In this document: positions 1 through 9,281 of the stretch, piece by piece
Layout: each line of letters starts with the position of its first letter
Numbering within the stretch: the stretch's first letter is position 1
Source: Hyphomonadaceae bacterium UBA1933
GTDB lineage: Bacteria > Pseudomonadota > Alphaproteobacteria > Caulobacterales > Aquidulcibacteraceae
Length of the DNA stretch: 64,000 nucleotides
Assembly (NCBI GenBank): GCA_002337085.1
Contig: DDFH01000006.1
Coordinates: forward strand, 463,098-527,097
Direction of reading: 5' to 3'
Program-made: the position numbers and the translations under genes
The notes under the pieces: generated by a model
What the model was told of the DNA's origin: nothing
The model's input: only the letters and a program-made list of their open reading frames with translations
Database searches by the model: none

Positions 1-1882
1 CAGGGTCTTCTTTGATAATAATCAAATCCGAACCCGCCACCGGAATATTATAATGTTTAAGGCGTTTAATGATTTGGTGGAAAAGCGCCTTGCGGGTCTT
101 TACCAAAATCATAAAGTCTTTTGCCGCCAATGGGCGAATGGTGTCTTTATCAATATTGATAAAGTGTGTGCCATCGGTGCGGCGTTTGATTTCAAGCGCA
201 ATATTTTCGGCAAGCTGATTAATCGGCGAAGATTCCCGAATTTCATCAAGTGGATGATCCCATGCTTCGCGTTCACTATCATCGGATTTACCCATTTCAA
301 TATTCCAGATTTCAACCTGCCCTGCCTGCCCTATACGTGCAGAATAATGGCGGGTGGGGGCAAATTTAACCTCTGGCGCTTGATTGGGTGGGGTGTATAA
401 ATGCCCCCAAACCTCATCAACGGCATCAAGGATATTTTGCCCTGTGCGGAAAGACATATTGAAATCAACGTCTTTAAATTCAACATCACCAATATTGGTA
501 ATTTGTTTAAATTTGCCAAGCTCGGTCAAATAGCGTTCTGGGCTTGCACCTTGGAATGAATAGATTGATTGCTTGTCATCGCCAACCACAAATCTGGTGC
601 GGGCATAATTTCTTTCACCCGCTTCTAAAGCAGATAATAAAGGGTTTAATAAATCCCATTGCTCGGCAGAAGTATCTTGCGATTCATCAATCAAGACATG
701 CTGCAAACCCATATCAAGTTTGTATAGAACCCATAATGCCGAACCTTCATCACGGTTCAAAAGCTCAGAAGTTTTTTGTAATAAATCCCCAAAATCCAAC
801 TTCGCAGCGCGCTGTTTAAGGCGTAGATACTCATTTTTAAATTCACGCGCAGTTTTTATAAGAAGCAATGTATCATTATAAATTTTTGACTTTTGTGCAA
901 TTTGTGCCAAATGCCAAAATTGCCCCATTTGCCCATCGGGGAATAATGCTTTTTCGCCGAATAATTTTATAATTGCGGGATGGTTTTCTAGTGCCTTGGT
1001 TGCCGGATAGCGTTTCGAAAGTTCACCGCCTTTTGTGGTTATTATCTGTAAAAGTGCTGCAAATTTATCGTCATCATTGGCGGCTAGTGCATCATAGATT
1101 TTTTGGGAATTATCCTGTTCGGTCTTACTGCCGCCTGCCAAGACGTCGCCGCATTCTTTTAAAAGCCCCATATCAATTACTTGGGTCGCACGGGCAATGG
1201 TTTCTTCAAAACTTGTAACTTCTTCAAGTTCAAGACTTTGGGCAATTGCTTTGGCAATTTGTGCAATTTTGCGATTTCCCGCCATTTGCGCCGCATTCAA
1301 AAGGTTAAAATTAAGGCCATCAATTGGCATAATTGCTTTAAGAGCCTTAAAATCACTTGGGCTTTTTATGGCGGCATTTAAAAACGCCAAATCCATTAAT
1401 TTATTTGCTTCGGACTCTTCAATAACTTCAAAATTCGGCGCAATTCCCGCCTCTAGTGGGAAGCGTTTTAGGATGTTACCGCAAAATGCGTGAATGGTTT
1501 CAATTTTCAAACCACCAGGGGTTTCCAATGCGCGTGCAAAAAGCCGTCTTGCTTGCGATAATAATTCATCATCAAGCACAAGGTCTGGATCAAGTTTTTT
1601 AAGGCGCTCTTTTAAAATATCATCTTTTTCAGTGGCCCAATCGCCAAGCGTGTTAAAAAGACGGGTGGTCATTTCCGCCGCCGCCGCCTTGGTATAGGTA
1701 ACAGCAAGGATTTTTGATGGATCAGAACCGGCAAGCAAAAGCCGCGCAATCCTATCAATCAAAACCTTGGTTTTACCTGCACCGGCATTGGCGGAGGCCC
1801 AAATACTTTTTACGGGGCTTGCGGCAATGCGTTGGTTTTTATTGGTGTTTTCAAGTAGGACTTGGGTGTCAATCTTACTCAT
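1..1882 (-). CDS. addA: AddA helicase-nuclease subunit, N-terminal 627 residues (cut by window edge)
   Basis: This is a UvrD/Rep-type superfamily 1 helicase, the AddA half of the AddAB enzyme that resects double-strand breaks for RecA recombination. Translating the minus strand from ATG at 1882 gives an open frame to the window edge. Seen: a Walker A segment SANAGAGKT near residue 30, the motif ETIHAFCGN, LDFGDLLQ, and a Walker B motif IDESQDT followed by GDDKQSIYSFQGA. The frame overlaps the 3' end of addB by 8 bases, so translation is probably coupled. The C-terminal PD-(D/E)XK nuclease domain of the family would lie outside the window. Confidence 0.95.
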   Translation of the reverse strand, partial: MSKIDTQVLLENTNKNQRIAASPVKSIWASANAGAGKTKVLIDRIARLLLAGSDPSKILAVTYTKAAAAEMTTRLFNTLGDWATEKDDILKERLKKLDPDLVLDDELLSQARRLFARALETPGGLKIETIHAFCGNILKRFPLEAGIAPNFEVIEESEANKLMDLAFLNAAIKSPSDFKALKAIMPIDGLNFNLLNAAQMAGNRKIAQIAKAIAQSLELEEVTSFEETIARATQVIDMGLLKECGDVLAGGSKTEQDNSQKIYDALAANDDDKFAALLQIITTKGGELSKRYPATKALENHPAIIKLFGEKALFPDGQMGQFWHLAQIAQKSKIYNDTLLLIKTAREFKNEYLRLKQRAAKLDFGDLLQKTSELLNRDEGSALWVLYKLDMGLQHVLIDESQDTSAEQWDLLNPLLSALEAGERNYARTRFVVGDDKQSIYSFQGASPERYLTELGKFKQITNIGDVEFKDVDFNMSFRTGQNILDAVDEVWGHLYTPPNQAPEVKFAPTRHYSARIGQAGQVEIWNIEMGKSDDSEREAWDHPLDEIRESSPINQLAENIALEIKRRTDGTHFINIDKDTIRPLAAKDFMILVKTRKALFHQIIKRLKHYNIPVAGSDLIIIKEDP

Positions 1883-4800
1883 TGCCACCCCCTTCGGTAT
1901 CGGTGGCATTGGCCCATTCGGCACGCCGTGCCAGACGGTCTGTCATATCCTCATAATTGACTTTGGGTGAAAATTGCGGGCGCGGTTTGGAAATATATGG
2001 CATGTCGGGGTTGCAATATTGTTCAAATAATTTGGTAAGCGTGGTTTGCGTATTGTCAATCAAATCTGTGATTTCTAATTGTGGTTTACCCTTGCCCTGA
2101 TAGCCAGAATATTCCTTAAACGCAGGGTTATTATTGCCAATATGGATATGGCCAAAGGTTTTTAATTGTCCAAGCTCGCAAAAGCTATCACCATTTTTAA
2201 AGCCCCCCGCATTTTCAAGAATAAAGGCGGTAACTGGTAATTGTGGGCTGATTAAAGATGAAATTTGTTTATCGGTTGGCGGAGTGCCGGTTTTATAATC
2301 CCATATTTCAAAATCACCATTTTTGTGAACATCAATACGGTCAATTTTGGCAAAAATTTCCAATGTGCCAGATTTGGTTGCAAATGAATAATCCGCCCAT
2401 TTTTCGGCATATTGGGTGATATTTTGTTCAAGGCGGGCAACCTCGTTGGCCGCGATTAATTCGGCTGTTGCCTCAAGACGGGCTAGTTCATCTGATAATT
2501 CTTCGCCGCTAAAACCTGCAAGTTTTAATTGCTTGGCAAATTCATCCAGCAAAGTTTGTTTTGGGTCTTTGGGACTGCCATTTGCCCAATCGGGTAAAAT
2601 TTCCATTGCCGCATGAATTGCCGAGCCGCGCTCTTTTGATGAAACTTCGCCCCCAATTGGTTCAAGATCGCGCAAACCCAAAATTTTGGTGACATAAAGT
2701 TTGTATGGGTCACGTATCCAAGTTTCAATTTGGGTTGCCGAAAACCGTGTTGGGCGTGCCGAAACGGGCGGTTTGGGGCGTGGTGCAATATTTAAATTTT
2801 GCATACGCTTTGGCAAAAGTGCGCGCGCAATTGATAATGATTGTGTACCGCTTTTTAAAATTGCCTCACCCAATTCATGGCCCAATGCACCGTGGTTAAG
2901 TGTTTTTAAGCGCCATAAAAAACGTGACGGCACAGATGGTGAACCGGAACGCCGTGCCGCGCGCGTTATTATAACCCTTTTACTTGAGGCAAGTTGTGCA
3001 AAGTCATGCGCCGAAAGCCCAAGGCGTAAATCACGCGATTGCAGCCCCAGTTTTTCGCGCATTGGGCGCGATAAAAATGGGTCGGTATCTGGTGGCTTTG
3101 GCCACACGCCTTCATCCAGACCCGCCAATATCATTTTATCAAAACTTAAAAGGCGCGCTTCAAGCGGGCCAATGATTGCAAGATATGGGTTTGCCCCACG
3201 TGGGCGCACCACAACATTGGTAAGCAATGAGTTGATGATATTAATTCCATCTGGCAAATCATTGGGTGCGAAATCGCCACCGTTTTCAAGCAGTTCCGCA
3301 AAGAATGCACCAAGTGCAACACCTGCTTCACCCTTATAAATAAAGCCACCATCAGTATCACTATTTTGCGCTACTTTTTCACAGGCAAAAAGCAAGGTTT
3401 TTGCGACATCTGCCAAATCATTGCTGGCTTTTATGGCTTCAATTTCCGCCGCAATATTTTTAATATTTTGTAGAAGCTTTAATGCCTCATCATATTTTGC
3501 GCGGGCATCGCGCCATGCTTTTTCATCTTTTTCTTGGGCAAGATTAATTAATTCATCAAGGGTTTGATGTTTGCGCGCCCCACGCAATAAACCAAGTTCC
3601 AATGAAGTCGCGCAAACCTTTTTATCCCATGCACTTAGGCCAAAATGACAATATGGGTGCGCAAGCAATGCCGCCAAAACCACGGGGTTACCGTAATCAA
3701 GGATGAATTCACCAATTAATTTTAAATAAATTCCAAGGCGGGTTTCACCAACCCCAATCCCAGAAGATACATCAAGGTCAACACCCCATTTTTGCATTTT
3801 TGATGCCACACGGCGGGCAATATCCGAACTTGGGGTGACAAGGGCGCAGGTTTGCCCATTTTCTTCAAGGCTTTGCCGCATTTCGAGGGCGATTGCGGTT
3901 GCTTCTTCATCCTCTGTATCGGCCTCAATAATGCTTAGACCTTCTAGGCCATTTTTGATGGTTTCTGTACCAATCCTATCGATAGTTTTACGCCAGTCTG
4001 CGGTGGCTTCGCGCGGGGTGAGGGCGGTATTGAGAATTATACGGCGCGCACGCAAATACTTGGGCGGTAATTCGGAAATTTCCCATTCTTTTACCTCTTC
4101 ACGCTGCACACCAATATAACCAATTGTATCATGCATTGCTCTTTGTGGGTGGGAATGGTCGCGTGCAATATTTTTCCACTCTTCCCCCATTTTTTTATCA
4201 AGGCCTGGCAAGATAATTGCCCCCTTGGGCAATCTTGCAACCACACGCATAAGACCGCGTGTTGATTGTACCGCGCCGGTTGAACCCGCAATAATAACCG
4301 GATGCGTTGGTGGGGTATTTGCCCAATTTTCAGTTAGTTTTTCAATGGCAAGTCGGCGGCGGTGCGCAGGGTCAAGCAAACCAAGAGACGCCAGATATTC
4401 AGGATAGACAGTGGTAACAATTTCAAGGAATTTGGTTGATAATTCCCAATGCCCAGCCAATTCTTTTTCTTCGACTAATTCGTGCAGCTTTGTCCAGTCA
4501 ACTGGGTTTTCTGGCCCGGCGCTTAGTTCGGCGCTTTCTAATAATTCTGCCAAAGCATCAGCCGCACCCAATGCGGCAACACTATCCGAACTCCAGCCGC
4601 TTGCGGTATTTCTGGCGGCAATGAATTTTGCCAATAGAAATTTACGCGCCATCGGCGAGATTGTTGGCAAAAGTGCTGTATCAAGCTCCTGAAGTTTTAA
4701 ATCATCGGGTTCAATATCACCAAGCGTGCGGATGCGCGGAAGGATTGTTGCCTTTTCATCGCGCACTTTCATAAATTCATTGGCAAGTTCACGTGCCGCC

Positions 4801-4955
4801 CGGCGGGTGGGCAGGAAAATTATGGCATCGGATAGCCCAAAATCATCGCCGCCCAATTCATTATTCAGCCCCCGCGCCAATTCACCCAAAAACCGCACAT
4901 TGGGTTCAATCGTAAAGACATTGGGTTGATTGTCGCGTCTGAATATTGAATTCAT
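1875..4955 (-). CDS. addB: AddB, double-strand-break repair subunit (alphaproteobacterial type)
   Basis: This is the 1026-residue partner of AddA. The N-terminal part (FLPTRRAARELANEF near residue 50) resembles an inactivated helicase fold. The C-terminal nuclease domain shows FSATQIETWIRDPYKLY, IDRID (about 871-875) and DYKTG (about 887-891), the PD-(D/E)XK core. Only one cysteine lies near the C-terminus, so the four-cysteine iron-sulphur cluster known in Firmicute AddB is not visible. The known alphaproteobacterial AddB group is a separate family. The stop codon overlaps the addA start; a 53-base gap separates addB from pyrF upstream. Confidence 0.95.
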   Translation of the reverse strand: MNSIFRRDNQPNVFTIEPNVRFLGELARGLNNELGGDDFGLSDAIIFLPTRRAARELANEFMKVRDEKATILPRIRTLGDIEPDDLKLQELDTALLPTISPMARKFLLAKFIAARNTASGWSSDSVAALGAADALAELLESAELSAGPENPVDWTKLHELVEEKELAGHWELSTKFLEIVTTVYPEYLASLGLLDPAHRRRLAIEKLTENWANTPPTHPVIIAGSTGAVQSTRGLMRVVARLPKGAIILPGLDKKMGEEWKNIARDHSHPQRAMHDTIGYIGVQREEVKEWEISELPPKYLRARRIILNTALTPREATADWRKTIDRIGTETIKNGLEGLSIIEADTEDEEATAIALEMRQSLEENGQTCALVTPSSDIARRVASKMQKWGVDLDVSSGIGVGETRLGIYLKLIGEFILDYGNPVVLAALLAHPYCHFGLSAWDKKVCATSLELGLLRGARKHQTLDELINLAQEKDEKAWRDARAKYDEALKLLQNIKNIAAEIEAIKASNDLADVAKTLLFACEKVAQNSDTDGGFIYKGEAGVALGAFFAELLENGGDFAPNDLPDGINIINSLLTNVVVRPRGANPYLAIIGPLEARLLSFDKMILAGLDEGVWPKPPDTDPFLSRPMREKLGLQSRDLRLGLSAHDFAQLASSKRVIITRAARRSGSPSVPSRFLWRLKTLNHGALGHELGEAILKSGTQSLSIARALLPKRMQNLNIAPRPKPPVSARPTRFSATQIETWIRDPYKLYVTKILGLRDLEPIGGEVSSKERGSAIHAAMEILPDWANGSPKDPKQTLLDEFAKQLKLAGFSGEELSDELARLEATAELIAANEVARLEQNITQYAEKWADYSFATKSGTLEIFAKIDRIDVHKNGDFEIWDYKTGTPPTDKQISSLISPQLPVTAFILENAGGFKNGDSFCELGQLKTFGHIHIGNNNPAFKEYSGYQGKGKPQLEITDLIDNTQTTLTKLFEQYCNPDMPYISKPRPQFSPKVNYEDMTDRLARRAEWANATDTEGGGNE

Positions 4956-5008
4956 TTATTCGTTTTTCCTAATCAGCCATCCCATAATTAGGGTGGCATT
5001 ATAACATA

Positions 5009-5914
5009 TCATCCCCCAACGACATTTCGGGACGCACGTGCTAAATCCTCAATCGTGGCATCAAGGCCCTTTGCAATGATTTGTTTCCATTCCACAAGGG
5101 TTGCAGCATCTTTGGCGCCATTGGGATATAAAACCCCGCGCGATGAGTTTACAAAGCCACCTTCTAAATGGTTGCCTTTGTTGATAAAGCCAGACAATGC
5201 ACCTTCGGCACTACCACCTTGTACGCCATAGCCAGGGATTAAAAATTGGGTATGTTGTAAAATGCCGCGTAATTTTACCGCTTGTTCGGGGAAGGTTGCA
5301 CCGATAACCACCATTAATGACGAATATTCACCATCGGATAATTCTTCCTCAATTGGTTTCAATGCTTTTGCAACTTTTACCCAAAGTGGCTCATTATCAA
5401 TCATTAAATCCTGAAAATCTTTTGATCCTGGGTTTGATGTGCGCACCAATACCGCCAGCGATTTTTTCAATTCCTTGGCATATTTGACATATGGCAAAAG
5501 GGTTTCAATGCCCATATAGGGGTTAATGGTAATGCAATCGCAATCAATAACCGGATTTGCCCCAAGATAGGCATCAGCATAACCTTGTGCGGTCGAGCCA
5601 ATATCACCACGCTTGGCATCAAGGATTATATATGCCCCCTTTGCCTTTGCCATTTTTGAAAGGCGGTCAATCGTGCCAACCGCCCCGCCACCAAAAGGTT
5701 CAAATAGGCCGATTTGCGGTTTTATAACGGGGACTTTTGCGCCAACGATTTCAATGATTTCTGAAAAGAAGTTTTCCCAATTGGCAAGTTGAGCTTTGTC
5801 ACCAAACAGGTCTGGCAAAAGATTAGGAAAAGGGTCAAGACCGACACAAAGTGGGTTTTGAAGTTCAAGGGCGCGTAAATTTAGGCGTTTACCAAAAGAA
5901 TCTGTATAAGTCAT
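5009..5914 (-). CDS. pyrF: Orotidine 5'-phosphate decarboxylase, type 2
   Basis: PyrF makes UMP from OMP in the last step of de novo pyrimidine synthesis. The 301-residue protein carries CVGLDPFP (23-30) and the catalytic LDAKRGDIGST segment (98-108). Its length fits the longer type-2 family rather than the roughly 230-residue type 1. I take ATG at 5914, preceded by an AAAAGAA ribosome site, over an in-frame TTG 15 bases upstream. It faces away from asd across a 158-base intergenic region. Another pyrimidine gene, pyrD, lies at 55.5 kb but is unlinked. Confidence 0.95.
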   Translation of the reverse strand: MTYTDSFGKRLNLRALELQNPLCVGLDPFPNLLPDLFGDKAQLANWENFFSEIIEIVGAKVPVIKPQIGLFEPFGGGAVGTIDRLSKMAKAKGAYIILDAKRGDIGSTAQGYADAYLGANPVIDCDCITINPYMGIETLLPYVKYAKELKKSLAVLVRTSNPGSKDFQDLMIDNEPLWVKVAKALKPIEEELSDGEYSSLMVVIGATFPEQAVKLRGILQHTQFLIPGYGVQGGSAEGALSGFINKGNHLEGGFVNSSRGVLYPNGAKDAATLVEWKQIIAKGLDATIEDLARASRNVVGG

Positions 5915-5950
5915 ACATTCTTTTAACAATATAAAACTGCAACTAAAAGG

Positions 5951-5966
5951 AAAAATGCGATTTTTT
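5951..5966. repeat. Short AT-rich palindrome in the pyrF-asd divergent region
   Basis: AAAAAT-GCG-ATTTTT, a 6-bp perfect stem with a 3-nt loop, lies 37 bases upstream of the pyrF ATG on its template side. It may be an operator or may be incidental to the AT-rich intergenic base composition. No transcription factor can be named from it. Confidence 0.3.
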
Positions 5967-5998
5967 ACTTTTACTTTTGCACAAAAACCTTTAAGGGG

Positions 5999-6046
5999 TG
6001 CGGCTGCCTATTGGCTTTAGGCAATTTCCGCATTTTGCGGATTTTT
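5999..6046 (+). promoter_or_regulatory. Candidate attenuator leader of asd
   Basis: Two hairpins sit in the last 75 bases before asd. The first is TGCCTA (6005-6010) pairing with TAGGCA (6018-6023). The second is TCCGCA-TTT-TGCGGA (6027-6041) followed directly by five T residues, which looks like a short intrinsic terminator ending 27 bases before the asd start. TGCGG (5999-6003) could pair instead with CCGCA (6028-6032) and break the terminator. I do not recognise a described riboswitch consensus here, so any ligand is unknown. Confidence 0.4.
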
Positions 6047-6072
6047 AATGGATAGATGGAAAGTTAGAGACG

Positions 6073-7089
6073 ATGGGTCTTAAAATCGCAGTGGTCGGCG
6101 CAACAGGTAATGTTGGGCGTGAGATGTTGAATATCCTTGATGAAACCAATTTCCCATATGAGGAGGTGGTTGCACTTGCATCACGCCGCTCAATTGGTAA
6201 GGAAGTCTCTTTTGGCGACAAGATTTTAAAATGTAAATCACTTGAAACTTTCGATTTTACTGGTTTTGACATTTGTTTAATGTCTGCTGGCGGTTCGGTT
6301 TCAAAAGAATGGTCGCCAAAAATTGCGGCACAAGGTTGTGTGGTTATCGATAACTCATCACAATGGCGTATGGATCCCGATGTTCCGCTTGTTGTTCCAG
6401 AGGTTAATCCAGAAGCCTTGAATGATTTTAAAAAGAAAAATATAATTGCCAACCCAAATTGTTCAACCATTCAGATGGTAGTTGCGCTTAAACCACTTCA
6501 CGAAATTGCAAAAATCAAACGGGTTGTGGTTGCAACCTATCAGGCAACTGCGGGCAAAGGCAAAGAAGCCATGGATGAGCTTTGGACCCAAACGCGGGCA
6601 ATTTTCGTGAATGATGAAATAAAGGTTGAGCAATTCCAGAAGCAAATCGCATTTAACTGTATCCCGCAGATTGACGTCTTTATGGATGATGGTGCAACCA
6701 AAGAAGAATGGAAAATGACGGTTGAGACCAAAAAGATTCTTGACCCCAAAATTGAGGTTATTGCAACCTGTGTTCGTGTTCCGACATTCGTTGGTCATGG
6801 TGAAGCGGTTAATGTTGAATTTGAAAGCCCAATTAGCGTTGAACAAGCCTTTGAGGTGCTTGAAGATGCAGAGGGTATTGTGGTTATGGATCGCCGTGAA
6901 GACGGTGGGTATACAACCATTATCGATTGTGTTGGCGAATATTCAACATTCGTAAGCCGCCTTCGCAAAGATCCAACCGTTGAAAACGGCCTTGCGATGT
7001 GGGTGGTTTCTGACAACCTTCGCAAGGGTGCGGCATTGAATGCGGTGCAGATTGCGAAACTAATGCTTGATAAAGGCTTGGTCGGCTAA
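6073..7089 (+). CDS. asd: Aspartate-semialdehyde dehydrogenase
   Basis: Asd reduces aspartyl phosphate to aspartate semialdehyde, the branch point to lysine/diaminopimelate, threonine and methionine. The 338-residue protein has the NADP-binding GATGNVG (9-15), the nucleophile Cys130 in NPNCSTIQM, and the conserved His242 in FVGHGEAVNVEF. Start and length are typical of the family. It lies alone, divergent from pyrF, behind a leader with two hairpins and followed by a strong terminator. With lysA at 25 kb it supplies the lysine pathway, though the two are not linked. Confidence 0.97.
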   Translation: MGLKIAVVGATGNVGREMLNILDETNFPYEEVVALASRRSIGKEVSFGDKILKCKSLETFDFTGFDICLMSAGGSVSKEWSPKIAAQGCVVIDNSSQWRMDPDVPLVVPEVNPEALNDFKKKNIIANPNCSTIQMVVALKPLHEIAKIKRVVVATYQATAGKGKEAMDELWTQTRAIFVNDEIKVEQFQKQIAFNCIPQIDVFMDDGATKEEWKMTVETKKILDPKIEVIATCVRVPTFVGHGEAVNVEFESPISVEQAFEVLEDAEGIVVMDRREDGGYTTIIDCVGEYSTFVSRLRKDPTVENGLAMWVVSDNLRKGAALNAVQIAKLMLDKGLVG

Positions 7090-7110
7090 AAAGGTTTAAA
7101 CCTATTTTAC

Positions 7111-7142
7111 AAGCCCCCCAAGTCGATTGGGGGGCTTTTTTA
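7111..7142 (+). terminator. Intrinsic terminator of asd
   Basis: A perfect 11-bp stem AAGCCCCCCAA / TTGGGGGGCTT with a GTCGA loop (7122-7126) is followed by a run of T. It lies 22 bases after the asd stop codon. Confidence 0.93.
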
Positions 7143-7165
7143 ATTGCTAATGAAGAAATTATAAT

Positions 7166-8047
7166 ATGACGAATACACAAGAAAAAGAACCAACTTCTGC
7201 CCTTTTGATTGCCTTTTTGGCATTTGTTCTATGGGGTTTTTTACCCGTCTATCTTAAACAAATGAAAGATGTTTCGCCTTGGGTTGTAACCTGCTCGCGG
7301 GTATTATGGACAGTGCCGTGGGCGTTTGGCATTGGGCTTGTAACTTCCCGCTTTGCGGCGTTTAAAGTTCCGTTCTCAAGCATTAAATACCTTGCGCTTT
7401 CGGGTTTGTTTATCGGCCTTAATTGGACGATTTATACATGGATGGTTTCCAATAACATGATTATGGAGGCATCCCTCGGTTATTTTGTAAATCCTTTAAT
7501 GAATGTTGCCTTGGGCATTTTTATATTCAAAGAAAAATTAGGTAAATTAAAAATCTTTGCGGTGGTTTTGGCTGCGGTTGCGGTTGCCTATCAATCTTTG
7601 ATTAATCACCATGTTCCGGTGCTTGGCCTCGGCCTTGCGGCATTATTTTCAGGGTATTCATTAATCAGAAAACAAGTACGGGTAGAGCCTGCGGTTGGGT
7701 TGTTTTGGGAATCGCTTGCGATTTCGCCAATTGCCATTGCGGGCTTTATCTTTCTTGCCGGTCATGGGATTCCGCTTTTGGGATCTAAACCTTCAGATAG
7801 TTTGTGGCTATTGCTTACTGGGCCTGCAACGGCGGTTCCATTGACACTTTTTGCATTTGGCGCACGGCATTTAAAAATGTCCACCCTTGGGATGTTGCAA
7901 TATGTTGCGCCGTCTTTGGTGTTTATCATGTCGCTTTTTTATGGCGAAAAGTTTGACATGCACCAGGCGGTTACATTTGGGCTTATTTGGGGTGGTTTGG
8001 CACTTTATAGCTGGGCGGAATTTGCCCCTAAAAAGGCAAAAATTTAA
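7166..8047 (+). CDS. rarD: RarD-type EamA/DMT permease
   Basis: This is a 293-residue inner-membrane protein of the drug/metabolite transporter superfamily with about ten hydrophobic segments in two EamA repeats. The opening (FVLWGFLPVYLK) and the segment GLNWTIYTWMV are hallmarks of the RarD subfamily. The substrate is not known from sequence; RarD is named after chloramphenicol-sensitivity work, but the family is broad. It starts at ATG 7166, just past the asd terminator, and converges on nnrS with a 15-base gap. Confidence 0.88.
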   Translation: MTNTQEKEPTSALLIAFLAFVLWGFLPVYLKQMKDVSPWVVTCSRVLWTVPWAFGIGLVTSRFAAFKVPFSSIKYLALSGLFIGLNWTIYTWMVSNNMIMEASLGYFVNPLMNVALGIFIFKEKLGKLKIFAVVLAAVAVAYQSLINHHVPVLGLGLAALFSGYSLIRKQVRVEPAVGLFWESLAISPIAIAGFIFLAGHGIPLLGSKPSDSLWLLLTGPATAVPLTLFAFGARHLKMSTLGMLQYVAPSLVFIMSLFYGEKFDMHQAVTFGLIWGGLALYSWAEFAPKKAKI

Positions 8048-8062
8048 AAGGCGGCGGAATAA

Positions 8063-9223
8063 TTATTTTCCGTCTGCCCGTTTGCCGGCGAAATATGGCA
8101 CATATTCAATAAGGAAAAGCGTAAAGGCGATTACCCAAAATATTGCCGCCAAGCCGATAAAAAGCGGATATTTGGCCATAATTATGGTTGCCATAAAGCG
8201 GAAAATCAATGCAATAAACAACGCGCAATATGATGTCACCGCAAGTGGTGATGCCTTTAACGCGCGCCCAGTATGCCCAAGGCTTGCACGGGTCATAACC
8301 GCCAATATCATCATGCCCATTGCGCCAATTGTAATGGTATGAACGCCTGCCGCCGGTGGCATATAACCCAATAGCGAAAAGCCAATTGCGCCAATACCTA
8401 CTACAAGCATTAAATAGGCAAGGTGTAAAACCCATACCAAGGCATCATCAAAGCATTTATATCCAGACCAACGAATAAAGCGTACGAATTGCAAAATAGC
8501 GGCAATAATCATTAACCAACCTGCCAATTTATTGCCCGCAAATATCCAGAATTGTAACGCAACTGCCGTGAATATTATCACCAAGGCATCGAATTTATTT
8601 GCCTGTATTGGTAAACCTTTTTCAACACCTTTTTTAACTAGATAATTTTTAGTGAATGCGGGGATTATACGACCGCCAATTAGCGACACCATAATAACAA
8701 TCACGCCAAGGGCAAAATAACTGCCCCACAGTGGGGAAAGAAATGGGAATATAATACTTAGATGATCATAAAGAGCCGCAATCGCCAACAGGAAAACCAT
8801 TAATGCAATCGGGATATTGCGGTTTTTGGCGGCGCGAATTTCGCCAAAAACATAAGTGCCAAGCACAAGAAAAAAACCAATATCGAATGAAATTGAAAAT
8901 ACAAAACCTAAATATTCGGAAAATAAATTGGCAACTCTTGCCAAACCCCAGACAAAAACCAAAATTCCAAGGTTCTTTGCAGAAATTGGCTTGCCACCCG
9001 TCCAATTTGGGATAGCAGTTAATAAAAATCCCGCAATTGCCGCGCCCGCAAAACCAAAAATCATTTCATGGCGGTGCCATAAAATTATATCCATTTTGCT
9101 ATGAAGTGGCACATTAAAGAATAAATCCACGGCAAATATCGCGATTGCAATTATTGCCCACGCCGCCGAAGCGGTAAAAAATGGTCGAAATCCACCTTTA
9201 AGATATTCAATATCATCTTGCAT
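8063..9223 (-). CDS. nnrS: NnrS family haem/copper membrane protein
   Basis: NnrS proteins are polytopic haem- and copper-containing membrane proteins linked to nitric oxide stress. The 386-residue sequence has the N-terminal GFRPFF motif, the histidine-bearing WHRHEMIFGF segment and AIPNWTG, all typical of the family, and about twelve hydrophobic segments. No denitrification or NO-reductase genes are nearby, so a role in tolerance to external NO is more likely than in respiration. Between its start (9223) and the neighbouring pabBC stop (9282) there are only 58 bases. Confidence 0.93.
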   Translation of the reverse strand: MQDDIEYLKGGFRPFFTASAAWAIIAIAIFAVDLFFNVPLHSKMDIILWHRHEMIFGFAGAAIAGFLLTAIPNWTGGKPISAKNLGILVFVWGLARVANLFSEYLGFVFSISFDIGFFLVLGTYVFGEIRAAKNRNIPIALMVFLLAIAALYDHLSIIFPFLSPLWGSYFALGVIVIMVSLIGGRIIPAFTKNYLVKKGVEKGLPIQANKFDALVIIFTAVALQFWIFAGNKLAGWLMIIAAILQFVRFIRWSGYKCFDDALVWVLHLAYLMLVVGIGAIGFSLLGYMPPAAGVHTITIGAMGMMILAVMTRASLGHTGRALKASPLAVTSYCALFIALIFRFMATIIMAKYPLFIGLAAIFWVIAFTLFLIEYVPYFAGKRADGK

Positions 9224-9281
9224 ATTGTTGGCTTATTGCGAAACATTATTAAGGTCAAGAGGGCTTAACTTTATAAAAAAC

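Noticed and set aside
2701..3339. Long plus-strand open frame (212 codons) within addB
   Set aside because: It lies wholly opposite a well-supported addB with conserved domains, has arginine/serine-rich low-complexity content typical of antisense frames, and matches no family.
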